NCBI GenBank assembly: GCA_947396885.1
Contig: OX377202.1
Span: 63,832,643-63,896,642, forward strand
DNA length: 64,000 nt
Direction: 5' to 3'
DNA from: Heligmosomoides polygyrus polygyrus
Taxonomy: Eukaryota > Nematoda > Chromadorea > Rhabditida > Heligmosomidae
How positions within the stretch are numbered: the first letter of the stretch is position 1; each line of letters begins with the position of its first letter. Below, piece after piece: positions 44,935 through 56,751 of this stretch. Below the pieces are notes generated by a model that searched no databases, was not told the origin of the DNA, and was given only the letters and a program-made list of their open reading frames with translations. The translations under genes were made by a program, and so were the position numbers.

Positions 44935-47190
44935 AATATTGTTGTTTCTCCGTCTCCGTTGTCCCCAAGTTCTACACGGGGTCGGAACACCGGCTCACTC
45001 GAGGTTCCGATTTTCGCATCAAGTATAGAAGGCCGCGAAGTTCAAGAAGAGGAGTCCCAGCACGACCATCAACTTTGACTTGTACACCTTTTTTGCCGGC
45101 CTTTGGGAAGATACCGCCATGGACAACATCGACGAGGAATACGACCGCTTCGTGCACCATCTCCGCGATAGTGCTAAGGGAGCCGAGAGCTTGAAGACCA
45201 CCAGAGACATCTGTCTCCGGAAACTCTCGAGCTTATACGCCAGCGTGGAGCAGCACGAGAGTCAGGCAACTACCAATTGACGTCCGAGCTTGCGAAGCTA
45301 TGCGGAGCGGCGATAAAGGAGGATCTTAAATAAATAAATAAATCTTAATGAGAGAAGGGTGGAAGTGCTGGCTGAAGCTACAGGGCAGGTTTGAGCATCC
45401 GCAACTTCGCCAACTTCAAGACCAAGATGACCGCTCTCAGACGCCTTGACGGAACCGTCACCTTTTCCAGAAGGACCATAGAGAAGGTCATCCACGATTT
45501 CTCTGATCTCTTCGATAGCCACGTCCACCTGCCCCCACGCCATCTTCCGCAGGATGGATACGTCGTCCCCTCTGTTCTCCCTTCCGAGATCCGACACGCC
45601 ATCTCGTCGGTGAAGAAACGTACAGCATCCGGTCCCGACAGAACCAGACCCGACCGAACACCTGAAGAACCTCCCGCCAGCGCTCATCAACACCCTGGCG
45701 CGGCTCTTCACACGCTACCTGTCGGAGTGCAAAGTTCCATCTCAGTGGAAGGCTGCAGACGGGCTTGCTGTTCAAAAAGGGAGACGTGCACGACATTGGC
45801 AGTTATACGATCTGCCTGCTGTCCGTAGTCTACAAGCTGTTCACTCGAGTGATCCTGAATAGGATTAGCAGAACGCTGGACGAAGGACACCCATGCGAAC
45901 AAGCAGGATTTCGGAGAGGATTCAGCACGATCGACCACATATACACCATTACGATTTCACCGAAGTGTCGCGAGAGCACAAGCTGCCGCTGTGCCTTACG
46001 TTCATCGACCTGAAGAAGGCATTCGTCTCCATCAAAACTGAAACTGTCGTCGAAGTCCTGCTCACTCAGGGCGTTCCTACTCGGTACATCAGAGTCGAGA
46101 GCTGAACGGTGGATTCACGACCAAGCAAGATCTCACCATTCTACAAAGACGTCGTCATCGACGTGAAGGGAGGGGTTTGGCAAGGGGATACCATATCCCT
46201 GAAACTCTTCAGCACCACCCTTGAAAACGTCATGCGGAACGAGAATGAGAAGACATGAGAATGATGATCGACAGATGGCAACTGCACCATCTTCGCCTCG
46301 CTGACGACATCGTGCTCATAACACCGAGCATAAGCCAGGCGGAACGAATGCTGGCCGACTTCGATCGTGTATGTGGGAACGTTGGACTGCAGCTGAATCT
46401 TACGAAGACGATGTTCATGAAGAACGGAACGGACAAGTTTCTGATGCCCCATTCTTGCTCAACGGAAAAAACATCTCCGAATGCTCCAGCTACGTGTATC
46501 TGGGTCGCGAAGTCAATATGGCCAACGACCTAGCGCCGGAGCTGAGCAGGAGGAAACGAGCGGCTTGGGGAGCTTTCAAGAGCGTCGAAGAAGTCGCGAA
46601 GAAGACGAAGAACGTCCGACTCCGTGCCCACCTATTCGACTCTACCGTTCTTCCTGCCCTAACATACGCCTCAGAGACCTGGGCTATACGAAAGCAGGAT
46701 GAACACGCGATCAGCTTCGCACAGCGTCGGATCGAGAGGACGATACTCGGAGTAACACGACTCACGCAAGTGAGAGAAGGCCTTCGGAGTTCCGAGCTTC
46801 GCCGACGTTCGAAGATCAGAGACGCTGTCGCTGGGCCAAGTTGTCAAAAATTAGGTGGGCCGGCCACGTAATGCGCTTGGCGGACACCCACTTGATGAGA
46901 GCCGTCACCGACTGGATTCCGCGAGATGTCAAGAGGATGTCAACACCAGGAAAGCCTTGGTCGAACTTCTTCGTGAAAGCCCTGAACAAACGATATGACG
47001 CTCTTAGTGTCCCTCTAGCGAGGAGGGTCCATTGGAATACTCTGGCACGCGACGAGGACGAATGGAGACCTGATGCCCGCTTGAATAATTCGATGATTAG
47101 TAGGACAACAAATGATACAGGTGATTCATAAAGAATTTAATGTATCACAACTGTATCACAACATCAGCAAAATCAAACCTAACTAAACCT
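44935..47190 (+). pseudogene. RTE-type LINE, 5'-truncated, subfamily 2
   Basis: The copy begins at the end of the endonuclease (SVVPKFYTGSEHR near 44957) and runs through the linker (MDNIDEEYDRFVHHL near 45120), FLP-like blocks KTKMTALRRLDGTVTFSRR and LPSEIRHAISSVKKR. It continues with YKLFTRVILNRISRTLDEG, FIDLKKAF, LADDIVLITPS (FADD changed to LADD), NLTKTMFMKNG, SSYVYLGREVNMAND and [11 protein letters not shown] to about 47080, then the shared 3' non-coding region. At least five frameshifts and stops and the changed active-site block make it dead. A (ATAA)n insertion lies at 45330-45348. Confidence 0.9.
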
Positions 47191-48439
47191 TATGTCTCTA
47201 CGCAAACTATGCGCCGCGAAGCAGACTTTCTGTCGTAGGATGGTGATTGGGGATTTTATCCATTTTTTTGCCCTTTTTTCTCTTTGTTCTTCTAGTTTTC
47301 ATATTTGACAGTGTTTTCTTTTTGTTTTGGGACGCTGAATGACTCATAGTTTGCCTTATAATACACTTTCACGAAGGCAATGAAAATCGAGTTAGCCACA
47401 CTAGAACTGAACAAACAAACAAACAAGTGAACTAACAAACTACAAAAGAAGGAAAGGAAAAAACATAGGAAACGTTGAAAAGAGAATATAGCCTGAGCGA
47501 AACCTTTGGAGCTGACGTAGAACAAGGAAGTATGGAAAGGAAGAAACTTGATGTCTTACCCTTTCACGTAACCTCAGAAATATCATCGTACGACATCTGC
47601 TACACGGCAGCAGTGCGTGGCCTCCTGGACTACTCATCTCGTCGTAAAATCTCGTCGGAGGTGGGCACCAAATTAGTACTAACGGTGTTTTATGTGAAAA
47701 GAACACTTGAAAACATTGGAAAGAGGGAAAGAAGCGTTTTCGCTCAGATCTCAATTTCTAGAACGTTAAACTAGGAAACAAACACATCAGCGGAACATGG
47801 TAACTTAGAATTATAATACTTTTTGAAGCGGAACTGTAGGCCACCTAATTTTTGAGTTTGTTTTTGAGCCACATAAATGCCACATGGAGTGAACAGTAGG
47901 GTACATGTACTTCAGAGACATGAGAAGTAGAAAATGAAAAAATGACGGAACTTATTTAGGAATTTATTTACAAATTGGTTTTTAGGTTTTACTGAGGTTT
48001 TACTGAGTCCTTCTGATGAAGTCTTCATTTTTGACCAATCCTTTCCTTCTTTACTAAACCAGGATTTGAACATAGATGTTTCAACATTCATTGCTTTTCA
48101 AGTGATTTGCAACTGATACACCGCTGGTATCGTAAGCACTTGTTGTGCTCTTTTTTGTTGTTTTTCTCAGTATAGGACTTCTATTTTGATTCGCTTTGTT
48201 GCTGTTTTTCTGATATTTCCACACATCTGAATAAAGGATTTAAATATCTGAATGGTTAGTTGCAACATAGGTTTTACCAAAAACTCTATTAAAATGACCA
48301 GAACCTACGGTGTAGCACCTCGCCAAAAATCTTTCAAGGCACCTTCTCGAAATATAGAGTGTTTTTCGAACATGGAATTTTACGATCAACTTCTTATTAG
48401 AGCTTTGATGCGAATGAAACGTTGCGAAAATAGACTGCT
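47191..48439. other. Non-coding stretch with no recognised feature
   Basis: AT-rich with overlapping open frames on both strands near 47475-47770. Nothing can be assigned. Confidence 0.4.
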
Positions 48440-48583
48440 GGTCGCGGGCATTCTCTCCCTTGGTTGAGGGCATTTTCTCCCTGATCGCGGGCATTTTCTC
48501 CCCTGGTTGCGGGCATTTTCACCCTATTTCGGGCATTTTCTCCGCACGCAACGCGCGCCGTGGCATTCGGGCATTTTCTCCGT
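48440..48583 (+). repeat. Minisatellite, unit about 22 bp
   Basis: About six or seven copies of CGGGCATTTTCTCCCTGGTTG-like units, with one longer spacer (48536-48562). The GGGCATTTTCTCC core is conserved while the linker varies. Confidence 0.75.
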
Positions 48584-50129
48584 AGACCGACTCCACCACT
48601 CTCACTTACGACTTGTGCTATGAAAACTAAAGCGTCACGGATTACATTTTTGGAGCACGAAACTGAGATCAGGGTGCGGTTTCAATCGGACGAGCGTTCA
48701 ATATAATGATAGCGATGAGCCTCACGTTCATGCTGTTTGACACAGAAGCTACCCAAATCTCCACTTTTTGGTTCCGGGCGCAAATCGGGTTAGCGGCCGT
48801 GCCACTGCAGTCTCTTAATGATTTTCGTATTTTTTCCTCACTACAGCTTAGTTCTGTGTTCTGCTTCTGGGTTATGCGCTTTCCTTCGCTAATGTGCAAG
48901 ACGATGAAAGGAGCGGAACTCCGGGTGTACTCCGAATAAGCCACCAGTGTCAAAAATATTCCATATACCACGAATATTCAGTTTAGACTGCCATTGTCTG
49001 CTACAGGGACCACCTGAGCTTATCTCCATCCCATAGTTTAACTATCTACTCCTTCAGTATTCACATACCAAACCACATAATGGGCAACATAACTATTACA
49101 TGCTCGATATGGCGCTTTGCAATAAAGGTAGGGTAGCAATGAAAGAATGGGAGCATTACTAATCATAAGGGCCACTTCTGGTATGATAAGTGCCTCCTGA
49201 TGCCGTATTCGTCAACGATACCGTCGGTATCATCTCACGGTGGATTGACCACATCGGTCTACGTAGTAAGTGATAGAGAGATACAGAGATACAGAGATAC
49301 AGTCACGATAATCGATATCCCGATACCGGCCCGTAAGCGGTTGATGAATCTGACCCCAGATCGTGTGGTTGCGGGGCACGAAGCTGCACCTCTTCCCGAA
49401 CTTTATTTCTCGTTTGTTCAAAGGACGATGTCGGACTCTACTTCTTTGCTGCTTAAAAAAGGGTTCATCCTGTAAACAAATGGGGTTCAACAATGTAAAG
49501 ATGGAGAAATTCCATAGCTGGTCCTCTGCAGGTACGACAATGGGCGGATGGACGGAAAGCCGCTTCAAGGTCGTCTTTTTTTTTACTGTTAGAATCATTA
49601 GCTCTGCCCAATGTGCAATTTGGGTCTAAATAGTGCAGCTGTGTCTAGAAAATACGATGTTATATTTTTGTGCCTGTCGGATAAGTCTTTAATGATTTTT
49701 CTCTTTTTATGTGAAAACCTGGTTTATGTTGGAGCACATGTTTAGACAATCGTAGGAAAATTGCCAGGCGCAGCTGTTATTTGCATACAATCAGGTTCCA
49801 CAAAGGAGTATTAATCACGCTATCATTTTCACCTGTCTAGGACTGCTCAGCTTTAATAAAATTTTCATCGAAGGAAGCGGCGGCTGAATACTCATCTTGT
49901 GCGACGCGCTCTACATAGCTACACCAGCATATTTATCCCTTCTGCTCTATTCCCCTCGTAGCCGAGTCCTCGCTGCCTTTGCGGTCATGTATAGCTCTTC
50001 TTATAGCTTTTTTTAACTACATTCTATGCATGAGCGAGCTGCGCACATGCTGGGTGAAGTTTGAGCCACCATTTTCTCTTCCTCTGGAGCCGTGAAAATG
50101 CTGCCTAGCGCGCTACAACTGTCCGGTCG
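48584..50129. other. Stretch with unassigned open frames
   Basis: Open frames at 48669-48971 (-) and 48706-48939 (+) overlap each other and neither has a known motif. GATACAGA is repeated three times near 49280. Confidence 0.35.
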
Positions 50130-50285
50130 TTAGGGCCTACTCGAGCTCGTCGTCACAAGGACAGATGGAAAATAGTGCATAACTCCGTTGTTCCATATCC
50201 GGCCTGGATATGGAAGACATATTTAGAATCAGCGTTCGAAGTTGCATTTCGCTATGCACATCTCACATATCTTCACATTCTTATT
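50130..50285 (-). repeat. SINE family B upstream-segment fragment
   Basis: On the minus strand AACTTCGAACGCTGATTC, then GGAGTTATGCACTATTTTCC, match the segment that precedes the tRNA-like head in the copies at 2215, 2690 and 30775. Confidence 0.5.
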
Positions 50286-50519
50286 TCAAGTCATCGGCAT
50301 TTACGCAGTCAAACAAATAAAAATGGCGTCGAGTCCGCTGCGCAATCTCTTCTTTTAATACATTACATGATCCCCAGACGTGCAAGGACAATAATCATGT
50401 AATAGTATATTTAAAAAAAAGGATCGCGCCATGGACTCGACGCGATTTTTTCGATTGACAATGTAAATGCTGCTTACATAAAACAGAAGTCAGTGAGAAC
50501 AGGAGTATGTGCTCCTCTT

Positions 50520-50790
50520 ATATTTATTTATTTATACCTCAAATAGGCGTGCACAAAACGCCAGAAAAGAAGATCGAAACAAGCCATGCAATGAAAAAAA
50601 GACAACACTAAAACAACGAGAACAACAAATCACCCGGCAGTTGCAACCCTTTGGCAACCAATTTTGAACTAGGGGAACAAGTGGCACAACTTGCAGCTGA
50701 GACGGAAGAAAAGAGCATGCCCCTCTAAATGTGTGCATTTGTCGCTTACTCTTGTTCAGGTTCACACCAAGGCTACCTGTCCACATCAGC
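50520..50790 (-). pseudogene. LINE 3' non-coding end with TAAA tail
   Basis: On the minus strand a stretch ending TTTGTGCACGCCTATTTGAG is followed by GTATAAATAAATAAATATAA. The tail style matches the CR1-like element at 33238. No certain coding sequence remains. A second TTTA tract lies at 50797-50840. Confidence 0.5.
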
Positions 50791-50840
50791 CAGCTGTTAT
50801 TTATTTAATTAATTAAATTTAAATTTATTTATTTATTCAA

Positions 50841-53370
50841 GTTTGTAGATTGCTGGTTCAAATCAATCAGATAATGGTTTTCAATAGTATGGGAAGAATT
50901 CCAAGCGGACTGTAGAATATATGGTACATGGCACCTGTGGCCCTATGGAACGCCTTACGCAAATTACCTAGCACGTAAGTTCAAAACACATTGTGAGCCT
51001 AGAAGATTCGGCAACGCCAGGTATCCACTGCCGTAGGAAATGTAGCTCTTCTTGTTGCACCGCTTACATCTGCATTACTCCACGCAAACAGCAATTTCGC
51101 TATCGATTAAAAATCGCGACGATCTAGTTGAACACCTTGTGCAATCAACTCCTTTAAAACTCTAAATGGTTGTAGCCTACCTGCGCTTCGAATCAAAAGT
51201 ATATTCTTTACCATACAAAACAAAATTCTTTGCTAAATTTCAAACAGTATGTTCACCTATTGGTTCAAGTAAATTTTAAAAAATCATAGAGAAAGCCATC
51301 CTAAATTTTTCCTGAAAAATTATTCTAGCTGCGCTGTAGAGTCTCTTCTTTATCTTTATCTCATTCCTTCTCTCCTTTATCGTGGTATCTAGCAATGTTC
51401 AGTAGTAGTGGTTCAAAGGCATCCAAACCAGTAAACAAGGCTGACAGGGAAGCAGTGTCGCAATCCAGATTTTCGGCTCCACTCGACGCTGGAAATCAAA
51501 CAATGAAAGGCAATGGATAGCTTATGCATGCCCTGGTTGTATGTAACGCCTTGGTGATCGGCGACACTTCATGACGTCCATCTGGAAGTACCGCGGGATA
51601 GCACTCTAGGAGTGTCTAGCTGACGATTCCAATATGAGGGGAAACGTCATGCAGCTTCAACTCAAGAAAGAGTCCTGACAGGGGTGTGAAATCTGGGGAA
51701 GTTGCAGAGTACGCTTAAGCACAACACCCCCAGGTTTGTATTCATCCATTGGCAGCACCTGTTTCCGCTCAACACAGTTAGCCTCAATCGTAGATCGAGG
51801 ATAACCCGGCAAAGTTGAAAAATGTGACTATGGAGAATGGTTTATAAACTATCGCCTCCCGTGAAAGTGGTGCGGGAAGAACTCATAATTTCGATAATGA
51901 AGAAATGTTTTCCTATGCAAAGCAGGAGCAGAAAGAAGCATTTTCGGTATGCAAATCACGCATTTTGAGTAGAAGAAAATCTGAGCTCAAGTGAATTCAT
52001 GTTGTCCTCTCGCTGACGAGAGGTGGCCTGAGGCGGCCAAGAATCACTTTGATGTCGGTAATACGACGCCAAAGTGAATTTCCAGCGCGTCCTTGAAATG
52101 AGTCTAATACGAGAATCGAGCCGATGGGCTGATTGGATTGCTTCGCTTGCTCGTCCAGTGAGAAAAATTTCAAAGAGCATATGCTGATGTCAAAAAGGAG
52201 TCATTTAGGGGAGCAGCAGTTTAATTGGAATGAGAGAAAATCAGGTAAGATATATATTATAGAATGAAGTGAAGGAAGCGATGGAACAGGATCATAGGAA
52301 AGAAGCATTCCCCTTTGCTAGCGTTTATCTCCTTCGCCCCTTCTCACATCATCCTTTGGGATTTGCAGTGGAGCGCACACCGGTGCAGCTTGTCGCAGTT
52401 CTCGCCTGAACGAGCGCAGAAACACCTAACTCGCTCAAGTATTTATGGGACGAAGCGTCCTAAAATGCAGCTTCCGACCCTGTTTTAACCTCCCAGATAT
52501 ACTCTTTACGAGGGACACACAAATTAAACATTGCCTTCAAATAACGTCTTGCAACAGCGTCTTCCTCATGACGTCTCTTAGAAGTAGAGTGCGTTCCATT
52601 CCTTTACAGTTGAAGTTACCATTACATTTGTATGGCTTCATTATTTCATAATTTGCAAGTACTTCTGGACCCATATGCTTATGTAAGCATTCTTCAAAAG
52701 ATACTAAATAGAATTGACCTTCATGATAAAGAAAAGCCGCCATCTGGTGTTCGAGGAAGCGGCATGATCATACTGGGATGGGAGCATAGCATTTCTTATT
52801 TTAACACGTGGCTACCCTCTCTTGACAGCTGTGCTCGTTTCCCAACAGTAGGTGATATAGCCAGCACAAGACCTGGGGAAACGCTATGCGCAAGATCGGC
52901 TAGTACCAAACCTGGACAATAAGATTTTCCTAAGAAATTCTATGGTTAGATCTATCCTCCAATAACCGTTACGTTTCCATTATCTGCTAGCCACTACTGG
53001 TGGACTCTAGTGTTACACATCACGTCAGAGATCCATGTGATAGTGAAACCCTCGTATCCACAGCGGTAACATGCTAAGAGGATAAGGACAATCAATGGTG
53101 GAAAATCCCAATTGTTCTCCAGCCCTATCTCCTTACGTCAAGACTCGGATTATGCCAAGCATAATGTACGCTTCCATCGACGGAGCCTACTGAGTGAAAA
53201 TTAAGATAACTCTGAAATCCATCCTTTAGATTCCCAACATAGAAGAAATTAAATTCTCAATCTCACAATTATTTTATCTCCGATTCGTTTAAATTTTTGC
53301 ATGTCTGGGTGCTCCGACATCAGGTGCATAGAATAAAAAGTGAAATAATAGGTAACGAGATTGCGTATGA
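50841..53370. other. Non-coding stretch with no recognised feature
   Basis: Only short frames occur, on both strands. No domain, element end or RNA gene is recognised. Confidence 0.4.
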
Positions 53371-53655
53371 TTACAGGGTAAAGGATAAAGGACGGCATTT
53401 AACAAATCCGTTGGTGTACTCCACGCATTCTACCTCTACGGGATGTTGTAATGACAAGTTGAATGCGTATTTGCCTATACACTGAGTTGCGGTTGTCAGC
53501 CGATGAAAAACTAATGTTTTATTCTTCGCAGAAAGGCCTGGCACCAATTTACCGACGCCGCAGGGATAGAAGGCTTGGTTGGCCTGGACGGGAAATCTGG
53601 AACAAGGACCTGGAATCGGGTGTAAGTGGCTGGCTGGTCTCCTCCGACAGCGTCC
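53371..53655 (-). repeat. SINE family A copy with target duplication
   Basis: Tail complement AAAGGATAAAGGACGGC is at the left. The head complement, with TCCTCCGACAGCGTCC, is at the right. GCGTATGA flanks both sides (53362-53369 and 53656-53663), an 8-bp target duplication. Confidence 0.78.
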
Positions 53656-53663
53656 GCGTATGA

Positions 53664-56600
53664 GATTTATACACTATGTTCACGTACATTGTTATAAAAA
53701 TACAACATCAATAAGACGCTATTTGAAAGCACTAAGATCTTTTAAAATATACCGTGTAAGGAAGACGTCGATTCGCCGGCCCCTTCGAAGGCGTTATAAA
53801 GAGAGGGACTGTACATACTTGCCCAGAATGGGTAAATCCGAACTCGATAAGACGCACGGACATGGCGGAGTGATCAGCGGCCACCTGAAGACGATGAGCA
53901 GGTTGAGCAGGTCAGGCTTCTCAGTAAGATTGATTCACTTACAGCCTCGTTCGGCACAGAAACCTTGACGCACTACTGATGACGCCGACGAGCGTATCGT
54001 ACGTACACTGTGATCGCAATACTTTTGCTACTCGAAAGTTTTTGCTTCTTGCAGAAGAATTTCTGTGACATTTGAAACAAACCCTGCTCGATGGAGCTGC
54101 TCTCCACCGTTTGTCTGCTACCTGTTAAGATGGATTATCTCCCTCCCACAAGTCTGCCATTTTGAAGGTGCTAAACCACCATCGTCGAGTCTGCAGAGAG
54201 CGCATCCTGTTTGGCATCACAGAGCAAGTATGCGTTAGTGGCGGAGATTTATTATCCTTTGATGAGCTGGATTTGGAAGGATTGGAGATTAAATCACCTG
54301 TTCGAAGTTAGTGAACAACGATGAATCACAGGAATGCAGCCGCATACCGTGTCCAGTAGGTGATCACGATGACGGCAATCAGGACAGAGGCAATATTTCA
54401 GGAAGGCGAAGACGTCGTCCGCATCAGCCATATATACTCTCATATGAAAGAAAGCGAGCAGCTTTGCTACACCACCAATCCGATAGCCACGAATAGTCTG
54501 GCACATTCAGTGGCCTCCCTCTGTCGAGATCAACCCAATGCTGCTTCGTTGTGCTGATGAGTTTCGGGCGCTCAGCTCTCCTGACACTTTGCTGGAACGA
54601 CACTGGCGGTTGACGGCCTGTGCCGGAGTGATTGTTTTCGTTGTTGAACCATGAATGCCATCGGAAGAGGAAGGATCCACCGGAGCAGCAGTTCAGCTCA
54701 ACGCAATCGAAGCCGAGTGAGAGAACAGCGCGATCTCTTCCCAGAAGTTAGAATGCTATCTAGTCCAACAGAAGACATCGTCCAAAGCCAAGGAAGATCT
54801 GATTGCTGCTTGTTCAAACACATGGAAGCCAACTGTTTTTCGGAGCGAAACTCTGGGAGAGCGACTTTAGGAACGTAAATGACCGATGACTAGCGGTAGG
54901 ACGCATTTCAGGAACCGGTCAATACGGGTAGATGAAATCTTTCGTGAATGAAGGAAGCATTCTATTTTTTGTTGCTGAGGAGAGGAAAGTGCGAGCAATG
55001 TGATTTGTGAGGAGCATGATTTTGAAGGTGGAAGCCAAAAAGTCACACATCAAATCTACTACGATTTGTTTGAGCTATTTTTCCATACATAATCACACGT
55101 GCGATCCGTAAGCGTATTTGTTTTTATACACTTTTTCCCCACGTCTACGCGGACGCGGCACTGTGCATGTTTGGACCTGGTACGAATGGAAACAAAAACG
55201 CAAAAAGTAACGTTGAAAAAATGTGGAACGTGGCCTTTTCGGTCGACTAGACTACGAGGAAATTATGCTTCCCGATGGTTAGTTGAGGGAGATCAGTTTT
55301 CAATTCTGCTCCATGATGTTTTAATTACGACTGCTGGTTAGTGCTGTAAACAACAATAGTGCTGACGTGTGCTGGCGTGCCCACAGGCGAAATAGAGAAC
55401 TATTCGAGAAGTGCAACGAACTCACTGCTCACCGAACGCAAATTAGTGGAGCGAAGAGGTTCGTCATGCATGTCGCAGTGAGACTTGCAGGAGCTTAATG
55501 TTGATTTTTTAGAGGAAAGTGGGGATTTTCTTAAACGCTGTCAGTCTAGTTGCCTTATAAAAAGGTCCAGTCCGTAAGAAATAGTGAAGGGATTCGAGCT
55601 TCTACATCTGCTTATGTCATGTCACCTAGTTGGGAGTCGATCGCATGTGTATTAGTCAGATGAGCGACTATATGAATGCTAATGCGAAGACTGCTTCAAA
55701 ACAGACGTTGGCTGCACATTCCTCTCCATGCCCAGATCGTGGTCAGGGAGCTTCTATTGGGCCTAATTCCAAACACTTCTGGACGAACTTTGCGCTTATA
55801 TGAATGAAAAGCGATTAATTATAGCAAAGGGAGCGAACACAGCGGATGATCTTCCGAATTCAGACATGTTCACCTCAGAAGTCCTGCAGGAGCTATAATA
55901 CAAGGGAGTATAAGTTTGCAGGAGTTGTTCGTTGGTTATCTTCGTACAAATATCAGATGCGAGAAATTGGAGCTATAGTGCTAAAGACACACGACTTTGA
56001 ACGTTATTGTGTGGAGACCCGCTTGCCAACAATGAATACTGATCACATCGTTTAACGGAGGAGCCTGTTGTTTTCGGCAGAGGAAAGCGCCTCATTGCCC
56101 TGTCAGCTCTGCAGGAAAAGGCTGTGTCTGGAACTAAGAACTAATGAATTTGCATGAATATCACTGTTTGACTAAAACAATCGGAAGTTGCTGCTATCTC
56201 CTGCAATAACTTCAGCGTCTGCTTTTCTATAAAGACTTCACTATCTCTCTGCATTGTCATCTTGGGAACACTATCAAACAATTACTGTTGAGCAGGTAAT
56301 GTCTTCCACATGTTCAGAAATTCTAAAATTACAGTGCTACCCTGTGCTTCGTGATGGATAGTGCAGGCAAAATCGCGCGCTTTTGCAGCACGGAACTCGC
56401 CGAGGACGCATGTTCTTCATGCTTGCGGTAATCATTGCAGTCTAGCATACCTATAGAGCCTACTGCCAAGAGAACGCGGTATGTCTAGTGTATGTCTTCA
56501 ACGGAAGGTCTCAGAAAGCCGTAGTTGTGCCATGGTGGCGTTAATCCGATGTGCAGTCGTCTAAGCCAAGATCGAGATCCAGCTTAGTGAGTACCGGCCG

Positions 56601-56733
56601 GTACTCTATCTGATTGCAGAGATAAGAAATCTAGGTGTTTGCGATCCATTCAATCATGGAAGAAGCGGGCTTAGTCTTACCGCATTAGTGCCACTCTTAA
56701 CCTCCTCCTCTTGGTAGCACCCTCATTCCTACA
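53664..56733. other. Stretch upstream of the guanylyl cyclase gene
   Basis: No gene is supported. A plus-strand frame near 54670-54870 (QLNAIEAE..SAISSQKLEC) looks weakly coding but has an internal stop. Regulatory sequence for the gene at 56752 probably lies in the right part. Confidence 0.35.
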
Positions 56734-56734
56734 G
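56725..56734 (+). promoter_or_regulatory. Possible trans-splice acceptor upstream of the cyclase ATG
   Basis: A pyrimidine-rich run ends in ATTCCTACAG 17 bases before the ATG at 56752. Nematode mRNAs often receive a spliced leader at such a site. It could equally be an ordinary acceptor of a 5' exon. Confidence 0.35.
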
Positions 56735-56751
56735 TCGCCCACTACACACAC

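Noticed and set aside
48669..48971. Minus-strand frame of 100 codons
   Set aside because: A competing frame of similar length lies on the other strand and neither has a recognisable domain.
53579..53968. Plus-strand frame of 129 codons
   Set aside because: It begins inside a SINE and the remainder has no motif.
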